A DNA stretch of 64,000 bases from Symbiodinium natans (GCA_905221605.1 CAJNDS010001125.1:729106-793105); one strand, 5' to 3'. Positions 1 through 10,760 are shown, counted from the stretch's first letter. Made by a program: numbers and translations. Notes: generated by a model not told the origin, from the letters alone.

Positions 1-45
1 CCTAAACCCTAAACCTCAACTATCCCCGGGCACCTCTGTGTGAAG

Positions 46-372
46 CAGAAGTCCATCTGTGCTGGGTGCGTGCCCGGAACTACCACCATGTTACATGAGA
101 ACATGCTAACGCTTTACGGTGTTGGGGTTTCGGGTTTTAGACACAACTGAAATGCGACACCTCTGTCTGAGAAATGTGTGTAGTGAGTTTGCAAGGCCGA
201 GCCATACAACCCAGAACTCTTGTGCCGTTCCCCCTCCCTCAGGCAAGATGCAGGCGCGCATGACAGACTCAGCGCAGGACCTGATGGCATCGGAGCATGT
301 GGGCCAGCCATATTTCAGGGAATGCTCAGGGGATTTCTTAGCTGTTTGGGCACATTGCAGTTTGACCTCAAG
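46..372 (+). CDS. two candidate exons of an unrecognised gene
   Basis: Proposed exons are about 46-118 and 243 to about 372. The second is preceded by a pyrimidine-rich acceptor (CCCCCTCCCTCAG) and reads into a stretch containing MTDSAQDLMASEHVGQPYF. The first ends at TTTACG|GTGTTG, and the two join in phase 1. The 124-base intron carries a degenerate TTTAGGG stretch plus an echo of the upstream exon (CACCTCTGTSTGA). No family is recognised. The antisense strand is also open here, so strand is uncertain, and the 5' end of the gene would lie off the window. Confidence 0.3.
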
Positions 373-583
373 TCGAAACCCAAGCCCAAGCCCTTCAAAG
401 TACCACTTATGGGGCCCTTTCTTTGGTGGCTCATGTAAAGCTTCCAAGGGCCTCTATTAGGGGCGCATCCCATGCCCAGTCTCCCCTCTTCAACCCTACC
501 CCAGAGGCTTCCCAGAGGCTTGACCCTGCCACTTCTCCGGGTTGCTGTCATGCACCTTATGTATTTAGACAGGTGTAACAGGC

Positions 584-648
584 CAAACCCTAAACCCTAA
601 ACCCTAAACCCTAAACCCTAAACCCTAAACCCTAAACCCTAAACCCTA
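584..648 (-). repeat. CCCTAAA array
   Basis: A perfect run of about nine CCCTAAA units. It is one of several dozen interior telomere-type arrays. Smaller runs follow at 779-825 and, degenerate, at 915-1010. The spacer at 655-775 includes an open stretch reading AAQTFVLQDVGRSKTRALSI, and the one at 836-920 has EAPMGGVTQLQFGTQGWKP; both are possible exons of unknown genes. Confidence 0.95.
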
Positions 649-1278
649 CGGTAGCTGAACATAAGCTCTTGAAAATTTAGCAGCAGCGCAGACCTTCGTT
701 TTGCAGGACGTTGGGAGGTCCAAGACTCGGGCTCTTAGCATATAGCTTACAGGGCTGTGGCCCCGAAAATTCTTACATCCCTAAACCCTAAACCCTAAAC
801 CCTAATTAAACCCTAAACCCTACACCGCAAACCATCCCAAACCTCAGCCAGCAGAGCTTGTAGGAGGCGCCGATGGGAGGGGTCACGCAGCTCCAGTTCG
901 GCACCCAGGGATGGAAGCCCCGTAAACCTTTAAACGCTAAGCCTCTAAAACCCTAAGACCCTAAACCCCTAACCTTAAACCCCTGAACCCTTTAAACCCC
1001 TAAACCCCTAGATCCCTTGAAAACCCCTTTCAACCCCTTTGCAAGCCCTGTCCTCGAAGCCCGCAGAGGGAGTTCGGGGTTTAGCATGGTTGAGTAGAGG
1101 TAATCGACTTTTAGGGTTTAGGGTTTAGGGCTCAGAAGGCTTGATGGTCCTGAGCGGATGCAATTTTCATGCTGTGGCTTGGGGCTCTGCGTGTGTTTAC
1201 CCTAAACCCTGAACCCAAGGCCGGAGGGGCTAGTGCAGTCCGGCATCTGCAGGCGTCACCCGATACAATGTCCACATA

Positions 1279-1450
1279 GGATATATATATATATATATAC
1301 ATATCATCTACATGAGTGTCTATACATATATATGTATATATATATATATTATTTTTATGTTTATTTGTTTATATGCATATATATATATATACATATATGT
1401 ATAGAAAAAATGTATATGTATATATATATATAGATATACGTATTATCTAT
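1279..1450. repeat. TA-rich microsatellite
   Basis: Alternating TA/CATA dinucleotide tract with interruptions. Similar tracts lie near 8905-8950, 15690-15750 and 52175-52255. No gene is seen in it. Confidence 0.9.
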
Positions 1451-1499
1451 TTATTTATGCAGGTTTGGGGTTTAGGGTTTAGGGCTTAACACCCAAAGG

Positions 1500-2507
1500 A
1501 TGCACGTGCACACCGAAAAATGCCCAACAGAACAACAAGCGCCTCTCTGTGAGGTGGGTGGGTGAGTGGCTCCTCCTCAGTGGGCATCGCAAAGACTCGT
1601 GGCTGCGGGCCTGCCGGAAGCTTACTTTCGGACCAAGCTTGGGATTAAGGGTTTGGGGTTTGGGGTTTAGGGTTTATGCAAGTGGTCCCATGGACAATCC
1701 AGAAGCAAAATCACTTGTGGATTACTACAACGGAGGAATAGACCTCATAAGCTTAATGTGGTCGTCTGTGCAACCTCCTGCTTACTTTCCTGAATGGTTT
1801 AGGGTTTAGGGTTTAGGGTCGCTATTCGGCCTTATAATCCCCATAATCAACCCGATAGGGCTGCTTTAAGAGGGGTATCATGGCCCATCCTGGTTCAGAC
1901 TAACAAACTAAGCTGGGCTTCGGGTTTGGGCTTAGGGTTTAGACCCTCGCCCCTAGGGATTAGGGCCTGAGCCCTAACTTGAAACCCACAACCTTAAAGC
2001 CCTAAAGGGTTTAGGGATTAGGGCCTCAGCCCTAACCCTCAACCTACAACCCCAAGACCCCAATGCCCTAAGAACGGGTTGCGGCCCTGAAAGGATTAAA
2101 CCTGCTGTGAGTGTTTATGAGCACACGGTCACTTCTCCACACTGTGGTCCCTTTTGGGGTCCTTAATATACGGCGGCCCCTCTTCTTCAGGGTAGCCAAG
2201 CAAGGGACCATAATTTAGAGAGCTGGCCACATAGAGGGCTGTCTAGGTTGCGGAGAAATTACGGCCCCATTGAAGTTTTTTCGAGACCAGGTCTCAGATA
2301 AAGGCCCCAAGCGCGGGAATCTCAAACCAAGTTCCAGGCTCCACGAGCCGAGATTTTAAGGGCTTCATGAGGTTTAGGGTTGAGGGTTCAGGGCTTAGAG
2401 GTTAACATTGAAACCCTTCCGACTTTGGGACTTTTTCGACTTTGGACACTTTTTGCTCCAGATTCGGAATCCGTTTTACGGGGGTCTTAATCTGTCGCCT
2501 GGCATGA
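1500..2507 (+). CDS. hypothetical spliced gene, eight short exons, about 164 aa
   Basis: Hand-spliced model with exons 1500-1553, 1581-1642, 1683-1796, 1817-1923, 2073-2106, 2247-2290, 2338-2371 and 2462-2507 (stop TGA 2505-2507). All junctions are in phase. Best-looking exons: 1683-1796, which includes GPMDNPEAKSLVDYYNGGID and then LISLMWSSVQPPAYFPEW, and 1817-1923. Donors are mostly GT, including GTGAGT at 2107, with one GA at 1643. The last acceptor follows a clear pyrimidine stretch ending TTTTTGCTCCAG. Four introns contain TTTAGGG-type sequence. Two proposed introns are only 27 and 20 bases long, implausibly short unless arrays have collapsed in assembly. The family is not recognised. 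ATG 1500 is only the first Met in the open exon. Choosing donors and acceptors by eye leaves freedom to force phase, so this is a hypothesis. Confidence 0.4.
2120..2220. mobile_element. family D inverted-repeat element (degenerate copy)
   Basis: Contains GTGGTCCCTTTTGGGGTCC, a TATACGGCG core and a closing AAGCAAGGGACCATAATTT, the layout shared by family D copies near 18232, 21164, 37795 and 42866. It lies inside the proposed 2107-2246 intron. Confidence 0.5.
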
Positions 2508-2751
2508 CTAGTGAAAGCTAGAACATGAGACGCACCCTAAACCCTCAATCCTAAACCCTAAATCCGAAACCCTAAGCCTTAAATCCTAAACCCCTAAACC
2601 CCTAAACCCCTAAACCCCTAAACCCCTAAACCCTAAACCCTAAACCTCAAGTTGACCAAAGGAAGACCCCAACCTGAAGCCCTCTAAAGCCCTCGACCGC
2701 AGCCTTGCAAGCCTAAGCCCTTTAGGCCCGCAGCCCTGTATCCCCGAAGTG

Positions 2752-2838
2752 GGTTTAGGGTTTAGGGTTTAGGGTTTAGGGTTTAGGGTTTAGGGTTTAG
2801 GGTTTAGGGTTTAGGGTTTAGGGTTTAGGGTTTAGGGT
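2752..2838 (+). repeat. TTTAGGG array
   Basis: About 12 perfect TTTAGGG units directly following a short open stretch that ends CCGAAGTGG|GTTTAG, and preceding the exon proposed at 2866. Confidence 0.95.
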
Positions 2839-2865
2839 TCATCCCCCAAAAAAGGAGAACCTAAG

Positions 2866-3595
2866 TTTCCGCGAAGTGTCGACAGCGTTTCCAGGTGTGC
2901 GAAGCTCAATGGGCCTATGAGGTCGAAATGGGCCATGATAGGGCACCCAAGGCCTACAGAAGCTTTAGGAACCCTAAACCCCCTCACCAGGTGACCACCA
3001 AAGCCTAAACCCTGAACCCTAAGCCCTAAACCCTAAACCCTAGCTCCAGAGCCCTTCACGTCCCCAAGCCTCCTCCCCCTGTCCACCTTAGGGGACGTGC
3101 GGATGGTGGGCGATTCTGCGGACAAGGCCGCTGGGTTTAAGGTCTATCTGGGGTTTAGGGCTTAGGGCTTAGGTGCTTCGGGCTTCCTCAAAAACTAAAC
3201 CCTAAACCCTAAACCCTAAACCCTAAACCCTAAACCCTAAACCCTAAACCCTAAACCCTAAACCCTAAACCCTAAACCCTAAACCCTACCTTCCGGTTCC
3301 TGAGAATGGCGGGGGCAAAGGTCGCCAAAAGATGTTTGCTGCAGATGCTTTCGCCCACTACCTTCTCAACCTCTTCGAGATGACTGAGTATCGACCTGAG
3401 CAGGCTGTGGTCGATAAGATGCTTTTCGAGGATGTCACCCCTGTCAGGGTTCGTATCACTGGCTTTGATTCGGGTTTCCAGAGGTTCCTGGTAGAAGCAA
3501 GCTCTTCTGCAGCTCCAGATGCAGAAGAGGTGCCGCTGCCACCGCCAGAAGAGCCTGTGCAGGGAGAGGTTTTCAAATTTCATGGAGTTGCTTGA
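2866..3595 (+). CDS. hypothetical gene 3' part, acidic proline-rich C-terminus
   Basis: Proposed exons are 2866-2968, 3092-3141 and 3305-3595, ending at TGA 3593-3595. The junctions are in phase (GA donor at 2969, pyrimidine-tract acceptor CTTAG at 3091, GT donor at 3142, acceptor CCTGAG at 3304). The last exon encodes about 96 residues. It contains a mostly hydrophobic/charged segment with AFAHYLLNLFEMTEYRPEQ and RVRITGFDSGFQRFLVEA, then an Ala/Glu/Pro-rich tail (EEVPLPPPEEP). I do not recognise the family. The intron 3142-3304 holds a 13-unit CCCTAAA array. The antisense strand of the last exon is also open for about 100 codons, but the plus reading has the more protein-like composition. 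Confidence 0.45.
3197..3288 (-). repeat. CCCTAAA array inside a proposed intron
   Basis: Thirteen perfect units ending just before the exon at 3305. Confidence 0.95.
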
Positions 3596-4700
3596 TGACC
3601 CTAAACCCTAAACCCTAAGCCCTAAATATTCGTGTCGCAAGACCGTCAAAAGTCAAGGGGGGCAAACCGGTCGCAAGGCTGCTGAGGCTGCCGAGGATCC
3701 AGAAACCCCCGCCCATGTCACAGACACTTGAGCGGGTTTAGGGTTTAGGGTGTTTAGGTTTAGGCATAGGGTTTAGGCCAGGGTTTAGGGTTTAGGGTAT
3801 AGGCGGTATAGGGTCTGAGGTTCAGGGTTTAGCGTTTGGGGTTTGGGGTTCAGGGTTTAGGGTTTAGGGTGGGGGGTGCAGGGTTTAGGGGGAATGGGGG
3901 GGTTTCGGGTTTAGGTTTTGTGCAGGGTTTGGGGTTTGTTTAGGGTTTAGGCTCAGGGTTTAGGATTCCTGTGGGGTTTGGGATGATAAACGTTTCAGGG
4001 TCTTGTATTGCACCAGGACGGGCCATCATAGCACAATCCCTTTAACCGGCCGTTGTGTAGGGTTGACTTTGGGGAGCGTAAGTAATGCTCCTCACTAAAC
4101 CCTACCCACCTCCATCCCCCCGCCACCCCCCCTGGGCCCGCTCCAAGCTTTGAAAAAACTGCGCGCCATTTCTGCTTGTGATGGCCATGCAGGCGCAGAG
4201 AACGAAACCTACACATACACATCCTAGAGACCTTACACCCTAGGCTCTCATGCGAATGTGAGGTTTTAGGGTTGATTGTTTAGGGTGCTTTGGGATTTAG
4301 GGTGGTGTAGGGTTTAGGGTTTAGGGTTTAGGGTTTAGGGTTTAGGGTTTAGGGTTTAGGGTTTAGGGTTTAGGGTTTAGGGTTTAGGGTTTAGGGTTTA
4401 GGGTTTAGGGTTTAGGGCGTAAATTTTAGGGAAGCCAGAAGCCCCTTCCTGGAGGCCCTTCTCCATCGCTTTCCTCGCAAGGCCGCCGTCTGAGCGGGGT
4501 TTAGGGTTTAGGGTTTTAGGTTTAGGGTTTAGGGTTTAGGGTTTAGGGTTTAGGGTTTAGGGTTTAGGGTTTAGGGTTTAGGGTTTAGGGCCAACCGGAT
4601 CCCAAGCAAAAGAAAGCTGGTCTCGAGGGTTCAGGGTTCAGGGTTCAGGGTTTAGGGTTTAGGGTTTAGGGTTTAGCCCTACACCTAAACTTCCTTAAAC
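3596..4700. other. array-rich stretch with short open islands
   Basis: Mostly TTTAGGG, perfect at 4310-4418 (about 15 units) and 4498-4589, degenerate at 3735-3970. Open islands are 3630-3730 (basic/acidic, ends GRKAAEAAEDPETPAHVTDT then a stop), 4430-4491 (ARSPFLEALLHRFPRKAAV) and 4592-4627. The stretch 4000-4260 is open on the minus strand but carries no recognisable motif. I assign no gene. Confidence 0.7.
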
Positions 4701-4706
4701 CTAAAC

Positions 4707-4795
4707 GGTCAAACGTGCTTCGGGCTTCCGATGCCCAAACCCTCTACTGCCCAGTCCATGCACCCCACAGCGTTTTCCCTAAACCTGTTGTGGGT
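4707..4795 (+). CDS. candidate exon, unknown protein
   Basis: Open and protein-like (RSNVLRASDAQTLYCPVHAP). It ends at a TTTAGGG array with a possible GT donor (GTTGTGG|GTTTAG). A CCCTAAACC near its end would be translated within the exon. Confidence 0.3.
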
Positions 4796-4868
4796 TTAGG
4801 GTTTAGGGTTTAGGGTTTAGGGTTTAGGGTTTGGGCTTCATTAAGGTTACGAACCTGAGGATCCATGG

Positions 4869-5084
4869 CCCTAAGGATCCATGTACCTCTATAGTCTATG
4901 ATGCCCAGTAGTACCCTTATTCCCTTTTTTGGGGCTTAGGTTCCCTTATAAACCCCTTTTAAGCAAAAAGGGCACCCTTTTTAAGCCTAGGTTACTGGGC
5001 AGCTTCGTAGTGTATACTTAAGCCCTACAGCTGCTTCAGGCTCAAGTATATACTATATAGGTACATTGACATGGATCCTTAGGG
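4869..5084. mobile_element. inverted-repeat element with a family C copy nested inside
   Basis: The outer arms are CCCTAAGGATCCATGTACC at 4869 and its imperfect complement ending 5084 (GGTACATTGACATGGATCC). Between them, 4903-5000 is a family C copy with its own ends (GCCCAGTAGTACCC and GGTTACTGGGC). This reads as one element inserted in another. Confidence 0.6.
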
Positions 5085-5138
5085 TGAGTTCCACTCCCAT
5101 CGCATCGAGCTTTTGGGTTTAAAGTTTAGGTAAAGCTT

Positions 5139-5256
5139 TACAGTAAACCCGAGAAAGTTGGAACAGGGCTTGAGGATGATAAGAGCAGGGATGTCCTTTA
5201 GTATACCTGTTGGGCCATGGGGATAAGGATGTTCCAACTTGTTGGAGTTTACTGTA
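5139..5256. mobile_element. inverted-repeat element, 118 bases
   Basis: The ends TACAGTAAACCC...AAGTTGGAACA and TGTTCCAACTTGTTGGAGT...TACTGTA are near-complementary over 27 bases. Internal sequence is unrelated to the other families. Confidence 0.6.
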
Positions 5257-5289
5257 TTGTTCGGGGATTTTGGGGTTTAGGGGTTTGGG

Positions 5290-5970
5290 GTTTGGGGGTT
5301 CGAAAGCTGCCGAAACTGAGAAAGCCCTCAGCAAGCTGTGTCGATGCGAGGTACAGACGCATCAGCGCCTTCACTTCAACGTCCAGGCTTGCTTTCTCTC
5401 GCGTTCTGTGTCCTGAAGCCTGGAGCCCGAAAAGGGTCCAAGCCCACCCTAAACTTTGAAAAGCCCATAAACCTACTGTTGCACCTGCTTTGGTCTGCGC
5501 CCCCTCCCCCCCCCCCCCCCCCCCTGAACAGTCGACGCTGATTTTGTCCCTATTCAAATGGCCCCCTTTTTTTACATATTGTTTAATAGGGACGAGGTTA
5601 TATGAATTCAAATGCGACAGCAAGGCCGGCAATTGATTTTACTAGCGCGCCCCACCTACACTCTCCACCCGCCCGCGCCCACAAATCTCAAGCTCTATAA
5701 ATCCTAAACCCGATTCATAAGCCGTATAAGCCCTACAAACCCTACAAACCCCGTAAACCCCATAAACCCTCTAAACCCTCTAAACCCTCTAAACCCTCTA
5801 AACCCTGAACGCCCGAAAGTATCACCCAGCAGCCCCTAAACCCTAAACCCTAAACCCTAAACCCTAAACCCTAAACCCTAAACCCTAAACCCTAAACCCT
5901 AAACCCTAAACCCTAAACCCTAAACCCTAAACCCTAAACCCTAACCCTAAACCCTAAACCCTAAACCCAG
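5290..5970. other. open island on both strands, then poly-C and CCCTAAA array
   Basis: 5290-5620 is open on both strands (plus: AETEKALSKLCRCEVQTHQR; minus: SGHRTREKASLDVEVKALMR), so no gene is assigned. A poly-C run lies near 5507-5524. 5836-5970 is a CCCTAAA array of about 19 units, one of the longest here. Confidence 0.6.
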
Positions 5971-6025
5971 GGAAACATCCTCAGCTCCGGTGACGATTCG
6001 GGGGCCGTCCTGCAGCTTGGCCCGG
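5971..6025 (+). CDS. candidate exon between two arrays
   Basis: Starts at AACCCAG|GGAAAC and ends CCCGG|GTTTAG; reads GNILSSGDDSGAVLQLGP. It is sandwiched between a CCCTAAA array and a TTTAGGG array. Unknown family. Confidence 0.35.
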
Positions 6026-6186
6026 GTTTAGGGTTTAGGGTTTAGGGTTTAGGGTTTAGGGTTTAGGGTTTAGGGTTTGGGGGAGCAGGTGTGTGGGTTT
6101 CGGGTTAAAGGTTTAGGTCGTTTAGATTGCTCAGGACTTTTTGTCTTTGAGTCCTAAACCCCTTTAGGGCGGTGGGTGCAGGGTTT

Positions 6187-6660
6187 AGGGGAAATATTAT
6201 ATTATTTAGAATGATGATACAATTATGTATATTTCATCTTCAGTATTTAACTTATGTAATGTGTAACAAAAAATTCTTCATGATTAGCTAACTTTATAAT
6301 ATGTTCTTTCTTTATTCTATACTATCATCATCTAATGGGGTGTAACATGCTTTAATTTCTTTATTTCTTGAAATAGCGGTGCTATTTTCTTCTTTAAGAA
6401 TAATAAGTATATGGGTGTTCGCCATCAAATTTTGGGAACTTAATACCTGCACCATGTGATACCAACATTTCTTGCTAATTTAGTTTCGTCATAGATGAAT
6501 ACAGTTGATAGTTGTTTTTGATTTGCATTTCTGGTTTCTTCATTTCTGAACTAAAATTTCTTAATGTATATGTATGCATGCAATCATTTCTTAAGGGCCC
6601 TGAAAAGGGATTCTGGAAAACCCCCTCTGTAGAATCCTTATGTGTATGTCGTGCTTTGGG
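6187..6660. other. AT-rich island
   Basis: Strongly AT-rich and free of telomere-type repeats, unlike everything around it. No long frame on either strand has protein-like composition. It could be an organelle-derived insertion, transposon remnant or intron interior; I cannot tell. It ends just before an acceptor-like CCACTGCAG. Confidence 0.6.
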
Positions 6661-6684
6661 CCCCTGATCATCAGTCCACTGCAG

Positions 6685-6769
6685 CAGCTGCAATTCGGGT
6701 GAAGAGGTCGATACCAGGTTTCAGTGGCGCACGGTGACATGGAGATTTAGAAGCGTGTTGTCCTTTTAG
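6685..6769 (+). CDS. candidate terminal exon
   Basis: Follows CACTGCAG and reads SCNSGEEVDTRFQWRTVTWR to a TAG at 6767-6769, immediately before a TTTAGGG array. Unknown family. Confidence 0.3.
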
Positions 6770-7557
6770 AAGGGTTTAGGGTTTAGGGTTTGGGGTTTAG
6801 GGTTTGGGGTGTAGGTTTCTTTGAGGTAAACCCCAAACCCTCGGGTCTGGCCACGGCCGTGTTGGGCCTCAGACTTTTGGCTCGTTTAGGGTTTAGGGTT
6901 TAGAGTCCCACTTGAAGTCCAGACAGGCTTCAAGACCCCTCCCCCCACACTTTCCCACGTTTAACAACAAAACTATTCACAAGCTCAAGTCTTAGGCTCT
7001 ATTCCCTCGAAACGCTGGAGGAGGCTGGGCACTTTCCTCCCCACAGCTCCACCACCAAATTCACAAATCTCTGGCCCAGGAAGAACATCATTCCTTGAGA
7101 TATCTAAACATACTCGCAAGCATAGCTTACGTACATAGATGTGGCATTCCGCGGCGGGTACGCTGCTTGCGACATGGACTTAAGCAAACATCGATGCGTG
7201 AATGCTGCACATTGAGCTTTGGCAAAGAGACGGATGAACCTGACAATGCGTTCGGGGCTGCTGAGGTTTCCGGGCCAACTTACAGCCTTAGATTGTAGCG
7301 AAGTGCCCATACTGGGTTTCCAAAAAAATAGGCAAAACCTAGGGGTACGCTTTTGGGGGGGTTCTTGTAGTAAGGACTAGACTATGTTGGGCCGTATTAA
7401 GAAGCCCCCTCCTATTTTTGGAAATGCCCATATATCCATCGTAACACTGCTTGGTGGTAGGAGGCCCTGGGGCTCAAAGTATACAAGTAATACCTACATT
7501 GAAGTCTAAAGTCTGTAGAGCCTACCTGCTTTGGGCCATTTGGAGCCTTAGGGAAAG
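6770..7557. other. islands and inverted repeats without a firm gene
   Basis: 7084-7300 is open on both strands. 7314-7430 has inverted ends (GGTTTCCAAAAAAATAGG and CCTATTTTTGGAAAT), a likely element. 7463-7557 is a repeat shared with 16912-17006 (see that entry). Confidence 0.5.
7463..7557 (+). repeat. dispersed repeat shared with 16912-17006
   Basis: Both copies share AAGTATACAA, CACATTGAAGTCTA-type core and end GGGCCATTTGGAGCCTTAGG. In the 16912 copy the start GGGCTCCAAA is complementary to CATTTGGAGCC near its end, so this is another inverted-repeat family. An open exon begins right after this copy at 7558. Confidence 0.7.
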
Positions 7558-7636
7558 GCCCGGACCAAGCATCGTCGAACGCTTCGTGGCCTGGCGCAAG
7601 CAAACACCTATAGGGGCTTCTGCAAGCAGACTCTGA
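7558..7636 (+). CDS. candidate terminal exon
   Basis: Begins after GGGAAAG| and reads PGPSIVERFVAWRKQTPIGA to TGA 7634-7636. The upstream intron would end with the dispersed repeat 7463-7557. Confidence 0.3.
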
Positions 7637-7758
7637 GGCTTCATAAACCCTGGGTTTAGGGCTTAGGGTTTAGGATTTCGGGTTTAGGATTTTAGGGTTT
7701 AGGGTTTAGGGGTTAGGGTTTAGGGTTGAGGAAACCTTGAGTTCTTGTCCGGCCGGAC

Positions 7759-8909
7759 ATGTCCACCTCTACGTATGCCCACCCCCATGAAACCCGAAAT
7801 GAAATGGCGGGATGCAGGGCTCACATGATCCAGGTCAAACTGTCTGCGGGAGTGCTTGGGTCTCACAGTAGCTACTCTACATTTTATCATGTCTGGGGTC
7901 CATGTACCCACTCTGATGGGCACGTCCCTGAACCCCAAACCCTAAACCCTAAACCCTAAACCCCAAACCCCAAACCCTAAACCCCAAACCCTAAACCCTA
8001 AACCCTAAACCCTAAACCCTAAACCCTATACACCCTGAGCCCCCCATTTTGGGGGGACATCCCTCTGCGTCTGTTAGAGGTGGGCTCCATAGCCGCAGCA
8101 CACGGCCGGCCCTGCACCGCTGCGGAGCCCGTGTCCCCAGGGGTTCTTAGGGTTCTAGGGTTCTAGGGTTCTAGGGTTTAGGGTTTAGGGTTTAGGGTTT
8201 AGGGTTTAGGGTTTAGGGTTTAGGGTTTAGGGTTTAGGGCTAAGGTTTTCTTTCAAGCACACAGGAGCTATGCCGCACCCTTCTGCCGCCTGGGCCTGCA
8301 CTCGCACCCAAATGCTCGCAGGCGATGTCGGCAGCATGACTGGCTTACTCGCAGCTGGTGGAGGGCCACACTGTGGTTTCCCATCCTTGAAGGTTTAGGG
8401 TTTAGGGTTTGGGGTTTGGGGTTTGGGGTTTGGGGTTTAGGGTTTAAGGTTCTGGAGTGCCTGCCGCACGACGTCAACGATCGCAGGCTGGCTCGCTGGT
8501 GGCCAGGTAGCCTCCCGCTAAGAGCGATGCCCTAAACCCTAAACCCTAAACCCTAAACCCTAAACCCTAAACCAGGCTCATCGCTGCCCAAGGGACCTAG
8601 GGGCTGCTCCAAGGCGATCTCCAGAAGGTCTGTAGGGTTTGCAGGGTCTACATGGCTTAGATGCTTTAAAGGCTTTTTGCAGAGCTTACAGGGTTGTGTT
8701 TTAGGTTTTATGGGCTTTACAGCCTTTCTAGGTTTTTTTAGGTTTATGGGCTTTACAGGCTTTCTAGGGCTTCTGCAGCTTCTCACGGGTTCGCAGGAAA
8801 TGAGAATATGGCTTATGGGGTTTATAAGGATCTCTAGGGGGCTCGGCTCAGGTACCTCCCAGTGGTGAGACTGGTAACTGCTTTGTATAGAAATAGATGT
8901 ATGCCTATG

Positions 8910-8945
<36 letters not shown>

Positions 8946-10655
8946 TATGCGCATGTACATGGATACTCATGCTTACACATGTTTTGCGTACAATCTCACG
9001 CGTGCTAAACCCTAAATCCCCTGCGATCCCGGATGTGAAAGAGTTCAGGGCTCAGGGGTTCAGGCTTTAGGGTTTGGGGTTTGGGGTTTAGGGTTTAGGG
9101 TTTAGGGCCGCCCCCAAGTCCTCCGAAACCTCTGATATGGTTGTTAATGCCTCTGAGCCTTACACCCTGGGATCCAGACCCTATAGACCCCCGTACATGC
9201 TCAGAGTCAAAATTAGGGTGGCTTGGGATCTTATGGGGTTTACAGTGTCAGGAGTTAGGGTTTAGGGTTTGGGGTTTGGGTTTAGGGTTTAGGGTTTAGG
9301 GTTTAGGGTTTAGGGCATTTCATCAGGCTCCGGCCGATGCCAAACGACGGCGCTTGCTTGCCCCAAATGCTGCTGAGGTTCGGTTCAAGGTTTGGGGTTT
9401 TCAGGTGGGGTTTCGGGTTTAGGGTGTAGGGTTTTAGGGCTTAGGGTTTAGGGTTTAGGGGTACTGGGAGGGGGTCGGTCTCAGATCTGGGTATCTTCAC
9501 GAATCTTCTTTTTGCTTGCTGGTTTTCGTGGCCCAGGTTCATGAGTCCCGGGTATGCCATGGTTGGCGAATAGTTGCGTACGCGGACAGCCAGTTGCAAA
9601 GAGTTGCAGATGCTGCGTGTCGGGCGATACTTGAGCTGCCAGGGCGCAACGTAGGTGGCGTCAACAATGCGAGACAAAAACGAAGAACCAAAACAAGGGA
9701 CAAGAAGAGGCCCTTTGGCCGATTGCCTTTACATTGCCCTGAGAAGGAGGGCAGGATTCAGAGTTCAGGGTTCCTTTGTCATAGTTGGGTACCATTTTTA
9801 ATTTTTAAGGGTACTGTACTTAAAACCCAATGAGGAATTTATATTTTTATATTTTCCCAACCATGAAGTAGGTTTAGGGTGTGTAGGATCTGCAGATTGT
9901 AGAGTTGAGGTCCCGGTCCCACAGGCACCTCGTGTCACGTTTGGAGGGGAACTTAAGGCTACAACGCAAACCCTAAACCCTAAACCCCAAACCCTAAACC
10001 CTAAACCCTAAGCCCTAAACCCTAACAGAGCTTGCGGAACAAGGCAGGCTCGAGAGTGGGGTCATGGGTCATGGGCCCCATGCTTCTAGAATCACATGGG
10101 GGTTTAGGGTTTAGGGTTTAGGGTTTAGGGTTTAGGGTTTAGGGTTTAGGGTTTAGGGTGCTCTAAACAAGGGGCCCTTTCGGGGCTACCATTTGCAAGG
10201 TGGCTCCAAACATGTAGGGTACCCAAAAAGGGACCATGAATTTTGAGAACGCCATGTAATACCATGTATTCCACATCTTCCTTTTATGGTACATGGACCT
10301 CATGCAGTCATCTAGCCCCCCCAAGCTGGGGGAATCCAATGCTGCGAATGACAGTAGAAGTTTTGTGACCCTTAAACCCTAAACCCTACACCCTACACCC
10401 GAAACACTAAACCCTAAACCCTAAACCCTAAACCCTAAACCCTAAACCCTAAACCCTAAACCCTAAACCCTAAACCCTAAACCCTAAACCCTAAGCTGAA
10501 GCATTTTCTCTCCTTTGTGTGACGCAGTTCTTCGGGATCCCGATACTTTCCGGACTACGACGCCCCATGGCAGCACTGTTCCGTTTTTCCGGTTCAGGGC
10601 TTGCGGGCCTTTCAGGGCACGCTTCTACCCTACACCCGAAACAGTTTTCCCCTAA
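7759..10655 (+). CDS. hypothetical 11-exon gene with telomere-repeat introns, about 369 aa
   Basis: Hand-spliced exons: 7759-7919, 8040-8142, 8258-8392, 8449-8506, 8576-8627, 9106-9253, 9327-9389, 9537-9654, 9887-9957, 10029-10101, 10528-10655 (stop TAA 10653-10655). All ten junctions keep one frame: two GC donors (7920, 9958), the rest GT. The best acceptors are pyrimidine-rich (TTTTCTTTCAAG before 8258; a long T/C tract ending GGCCCAG before 9537; TTTTCTCTCC...GACGCAG before 10528). Protein-like pieces include NASEPYTLGSRPYRPPYMLR, a basic APADAKRRRLLAPNAAEVRF and WRIVAYADSQLQRVADAACR. Nine introns hold telomere-type repeats and 9655-9886 only a trace; 8393-8448 is 56 bases of TTTAGGG/TTTGGGG and little else. 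No family is recognised. The last exon is open in all three frames, and antisense frames are open in several exons, so individual boundaries may be wrong. Confidence 0.45.
8393..8448 (+). other. proposed 56-base intron made of telomere-type repeat
   Basis: Runs from TTGAAG|GTTTAG to TTTAAG|GTTCTG with only TTTAGGG and TTTGGGG units between. Both flanks end AAG|GTT, like a small target duplication. Exons on both sides are in phase 0. Confidence 0.45.
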
Positions 10656-10760
10656 GCCCTAAAACCCCAAACCCTAAACCCTAAACCCTAAACCCCAAAC
10701 CCCAAACCCTAAACCCTAAACCCTGAACCCCAGTGCGTCTTGGGCGTCATGTCGTAACAG

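Noticed and set aside
4000-4260. Possible minus-strand exon
   Set aside because: Short, no motif, and the region includes an inverted-repeat-like stretch.
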